From positions 1-7,170 of the forward strand of contig CALBMW010000369.1 of the NCBI GenBank assembly GCA_937896275.1: a DNA stretch of 7,170 nucleotides, read 5' to 3'. Shown here in pieces: positions 4,752-7,170 of this stretch. The notes beneath the pieces are model-generated. The model saw only the letters and a list, made by a program, of their open reading frames with translations, had not been told where the DNA came from and did not search any database. The stretch is from an uncultured Myxococcales bacterium (GTDB lineage Bacteria > Myxococcota_A > Bradymonadia > UBA7976 > UBA1532). A program made the translations under genes and the position numbers. Numbering within the stretch: the stretch's first letter is position 1; the number at the start of each line of letters is the position of its first letter.

Positions 4752-7170
4752 TCACTCCTCTGTAGTAAGGGAGGGGCGCGGATTGGCGTCGAGCGCCCAC
4801 AGAGCCCCAAGTAGAGCCGCCACGGTCGGATCGTCGTCAGCCTGCACTCTCAGGTTCAAGAAGAAGCCTGCCAACTGGACCGTTGCCTCGCGGCCCGCCC
4901 GGAACAGGTGTACGTCCGCCTTCGGCTTCCGGCCTGGCTCCGCCCCCAGGACCACGGCCCAGCCAGGTCGCGGTCCCCACAGGAGGTCACCTGGCCGCGC
5001 AGGTGGCCGCGCCTGGGCCTGCTCCGCCAAGTGCGCCTCTCCGTGCTCCGCCAACCACGCCTCCAAGGCGCTCAGCGCCTCGTGCGCGGCCGGACCGTGG
5101 TGGCGTAGGGATTCCTTTGCCTGTTCGGCTCGCAGGCGACGCAGGAGCGTCCTGAGGCCCGTCTCGTCAGTGCCGGCGAGGAGCTCGCGGGTGCTCCAGA
5201 GCGCGCGCCAAGCCAGCAGGTCGTGCATCCGGTCCTTCTGCTCCAGCCTGTCCCGCGGAAGCGCAGCCACCGCAGAGCACAGGGTCAGCCACAGCGTGCC
5301 GTCGCCGACCACCCGGTCGAAGACTGCGGCCTTCCCCTCGGCCTCGAAGCGACGGCGCGCGCGACGCAGGACTCCGGCGTCCGCTTGCCCCGCTCCCTGA
5401 GGGATCTGGTGGAACAGCTGGTCGATAATCGCCCCGACCCACCGACGGGCGGTGGGGCCATCGACCCATCCGCTCTCCAGCCCCAAGGTGGCGATGGCGA
5501 GCGGGTAGGCCGTGGCCTGGACGAGGTCTGACGCCGTGAAGCGGGCAGCCACTCGGAGCTCGCGAGGGTCGTCTTCGTCGGGCTCCGCGTAGCGGTCGAG
5601 GAAGCGGTCCAGCTGCCCGGCGAGCTTCTCCCGAAGTCCGGGTGGGGGAGGCACACAACGACGCTTCGACGGAGCCGAGGGTGCGGGTGATTTGGCCTCG
5701 GCCTCATCGTTGGGCGTCTCATCGTCGTCGGCCACGCGGCCTGGGCCGAACAGGACTTCCATGACCCCGAGTAGCGGGAGATCCCAAGGGACGACGGCCC
5801 CCGGCATGTGGGGCGTCTCGGCGTCGTCCGACCAGAGGTTGACCACCATCTCAGCGGGGTCGAGGGCGAGCGCCTGGGTGTGCGTTCCGGCCTCGGGGAT
5901 CGTCCGGCTGGGGCCGCCTTCGGTCACCTCCGGGTCGAGAAAGGTGGAAGTTCCGTCGAAGATGGCGTCTGTCACCAGGCGCACGTCATTCACAAGACGC
6001 TGGTGCTCAGGCTCGTCGCCTCCGTCGATGAGGGCGTCCAGGGAGCCGGCCAGGCTTCGGCCGGAGGTGGTCCGGTTCAGCGCGGCCGCGTCGTCGAGCC
6101 ATCGTGGCGGCGTTGCAGCCGACTCCGTGCCGACCACCACGGTAACGGTGCAGAAGACGGTCTGAAAGGCCACAGCGGCCAGGTCAGGGGCCACAGTGAA
6201 GTACCGGCCGGGCCGGCCCTCGATGGCCGCCAGGTCGACCGGCGTGTCCGCGACGTTCAGGGTCAGCGCCGCCGCGGCCGGGGGGGGCGGCGCGAGAGCC
6301 ACTTCGATGACGCCCATCGGGGTCAGCTTGGCGGCCGTGATTTGCCAAGGCGCAGTCTCGGCGGCGTCCTCGGGGCCAGATTCGTGTGCTCGGGCTACCA
6401 GCACTTCGTGGGCCGGGAGAGCGTCTTTGGTGCGCTGGAGCAAGGGCGCGAAGGTCTCAGGGTCCGGCTCGTCGTAGACCAGCATGAGCTCTGTGTTCGC
6501 GCCGAACCACGCGGCGGCGGAGCAGTTCGCAGAGCCCAGAACGGCGCCTGGCGCGTCGCCCTCGAACCAGTAGAACTTCGCATGCATGCCCGGCTGGGAC
6601 GCAACGTTGGTGCGCACTCCGGTCGCATCGAGGGCGTTCGGGTCGAGGGTCAACCTGGTCGGATCGCCGGCGATGACGGCCTCGCTCACCCCGAACTCGT
6701 CGTGCGCCCGGCGAAGGAACGCGCCGCGCTCGTCGGTGGAGCCGGTCGCCAGCCGCAGCTTATCGAAGCGCCGGCTGGCCCACCGACGACGCAATTGGTC
6801 GAACAGCGCCTCCCGACCCGGCCCCTGGAGCAGGAAGGGCGGAGTCGGCCCGCCGGCCGGCCACCATCGGCGCTCGATGACCTGCCGGAGGAACTCGGTC
6901 GCGAGGTCGTCGCCCGCACACCAAGTCCTGAGCGCGCTCAGTAGGTCTTCGAGCCAATGCGCTGGGTCCTCGCCCTCGGGGCCGAGCGTCCAGGCTGCGG
7001 CCACCTCCTGGTTCAGCCCCCAGCCGCCGGTGCTCAGGTTCCCCGAGCCGGCCCAAAACGCCCCGCCGCGCGCGCCCAAGCGGAGCATGAACTTCGGATG
7101 AAAAGCCCCGTTCGCGGTGGGCAGCGCGAGCAGATATCGCCGCCCGAGGTTCACGGCTTGGCCGGCCCAC
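4752..7170 (-). CDS. Phospholipase D-like protein with two HxK/GSxN half-sites (5' end missing)
   Basis: The frame is open from the right edge. The first GTG (7154) is unlikely to be the true start, because the residues before it (WAGQA) read on without a stop and the PLD fold needs strands ahead of the first motif. Counting from that GTG, half-site 1 has His19-x-Lys21, GSGNLS (36-41), Asn48 and Glu50. Half-site 2 has His191-x-Lys193, GSANCS (207-212), Asn220 and Glu222. The Asp of the classical HxKxxxxD is Leu in the first and Glu in the second. Two half-sites normally form one active site, so phosphodiesterase or nuclease activity is plausible. Residues about 270-345 look beta-rich, 472-506 are an acidic/Pro linker, 507-715 are mostly helical, and 722-770 look like a small beta domain. 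I recognise no named family for this C-terminal part. The downstream nuclease gene is coupled to it. Confidence 0.88.
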   Translation of the reverse strand, partial: WAGQAVNLGRRYLLALPTANGAFHPKFMLRLGARGGAFWAGSGNLSTGGWGLNQEVAAAWTLGPEGEDPAHWLEDLLSALRTWCAGDDLATEFLRQVIERRWWPAGGPTPPFLLQGPGREALFDQLRRRWASRRFDKLRLATGSTDERGAFLRRAHDEFGVSEAVIAGDPTRLTLDPNALDATGVRTNVASQPGMHAKFYWFEGDAPGAVLGSANCSAAAWFGANTELMLVYDEPDPETFAPLLQRTKDALPAHEVLVARAHESGPEDAAETAPWQITAAKLTPMGVIEVALAPPPPAAAALTLNVADTPVDLAAIEGRPGRYFTVAPDLAAVAFQTVFCTVTVVVGTESAATPPRWLDDAAALNRTTSGRSLAGSLDALIDGGDEPEHQRLVNDVRLVTDAIFDGTSTFLDPEVTEGGPSRTIPEAGTHTQALALDPAEMVVNLWSDDAETPHMPGAVVPWDLPLLGVMEVLFGPGRVADDDETPNDEAEAKSPAPSAPSKRRCVPPPPGLREKLAGQLDRFLDRYAEPDEDDPRELRVAARFTASDLVQATAYPLAIATLGLESGWVDGPTARRWVGAIIDQLFHQIPQGAGQADAGVLRRARRRFEAEGKAAVFDRVVGDGTLWLTLCSAVAALPRDRLEQKDRMHDLLAWRALWSTRELLAGTDETGLRTLLRRLRAEQAKESLRHHGPAAHEALSALEAWLAEHGEAHLAEQAQARPPARPGDLLWGPRPGWAVVLGAEPGRKPKADVHLFRAGREATVQLAGFFLNLRVQADDDPTVAALLGALWALDANPRPSLTTEE
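4755..4760 (-). promoter_or_regulatory. Ribosome binding site of the nuclease gene, inside the PLD-like gene
   Basis: GAGGAG encodes the last two Glu residues of the PLD-like protein and also serves as the ribosome binding site for the nuclease gene. The arrangement GAGGAG-TGA-AGA-ATG places the upstream stop codon between the binding site and the downstream start. Ribosomes finishing the first gene are therefore in position to start the second, the usual layout for translational coupling of subunits made together. Confidence 0.8.

Noticed and set aside
5808..6944. A 378-codon open frame on the plus strand opposite the PLD-like gene
   Set aside because: It is the same codon-aligned antisense effect. 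The minus-strand frame carries both PLD half-sites and runs through the whole region.
7154..7154. GTG at 7154 as the start of the PLD-like gene
   Set aside because: The frame is open to the window edge and the first catalytic motif would lie only 19 residues in, too close for the preceding PLD strands. The true start is outside the window.

Overview
The window is GC-rich DNA. All three genes I can support lie on the minus strand, and two of them run off the window edges. The long secreted protein at the left combines a signal peptide, an alpha-toroid-like region, PKD/Ig-like domains and calcium-binding DxDGDG repeats that lead into thrombospondin type 3 repeats. That style is characteristic of Myxococcota and related former deltaproteobacteria. 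I infer such a host, but no marker gene here proves it.

Layout in transcription order, right to left. (1) Bases 7170-4752: the 3' part of a large gene for a phospholipase D-like protein. It has two HxK/GSxN half-sites, then about 575 residues of other material. Its start lies outside the window. (2) Bases 4748-3471: a complete gene for a 425-residue PD-(D/E)XK nuclease-family protein. It begins 3 bases after the first gene stops, with its ribosome binding site inside the end of that gene, so the two are almost certainly co-transcribed and probably translationally coupled. (3) Bases 3470-3203: a 268-base non-coding stretch with two hairpins, a 10-bp perfect palindrome, two short direct repeats and a small AT-rich pocket. 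(4) Bases 3202-1: the first 1067 codons of the secreted calcium-binding repeat protein. Its C-terminus lies outside the window.

The two right-hand genes look like a nuclease pair of the kind found in bacterial defence islands: a PLD-type phosphodiesterase-like protein coupled to a PD-(D/E)XK enzyme. No helicase, methyltransferase or other recognisable partner is visible, although one could lie upstream of base 7170. The pair is the best candidate here for an undescribed system. The defence role is inferred from domain content and gene coupling only. The secreted protein is an unrelated neighbour with its own upstream region, and the non-coding stretch between them may mark the boundary of an inserted block.

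I see no tRNA, rRNA, CRISPR array, transposase or complete integrase.
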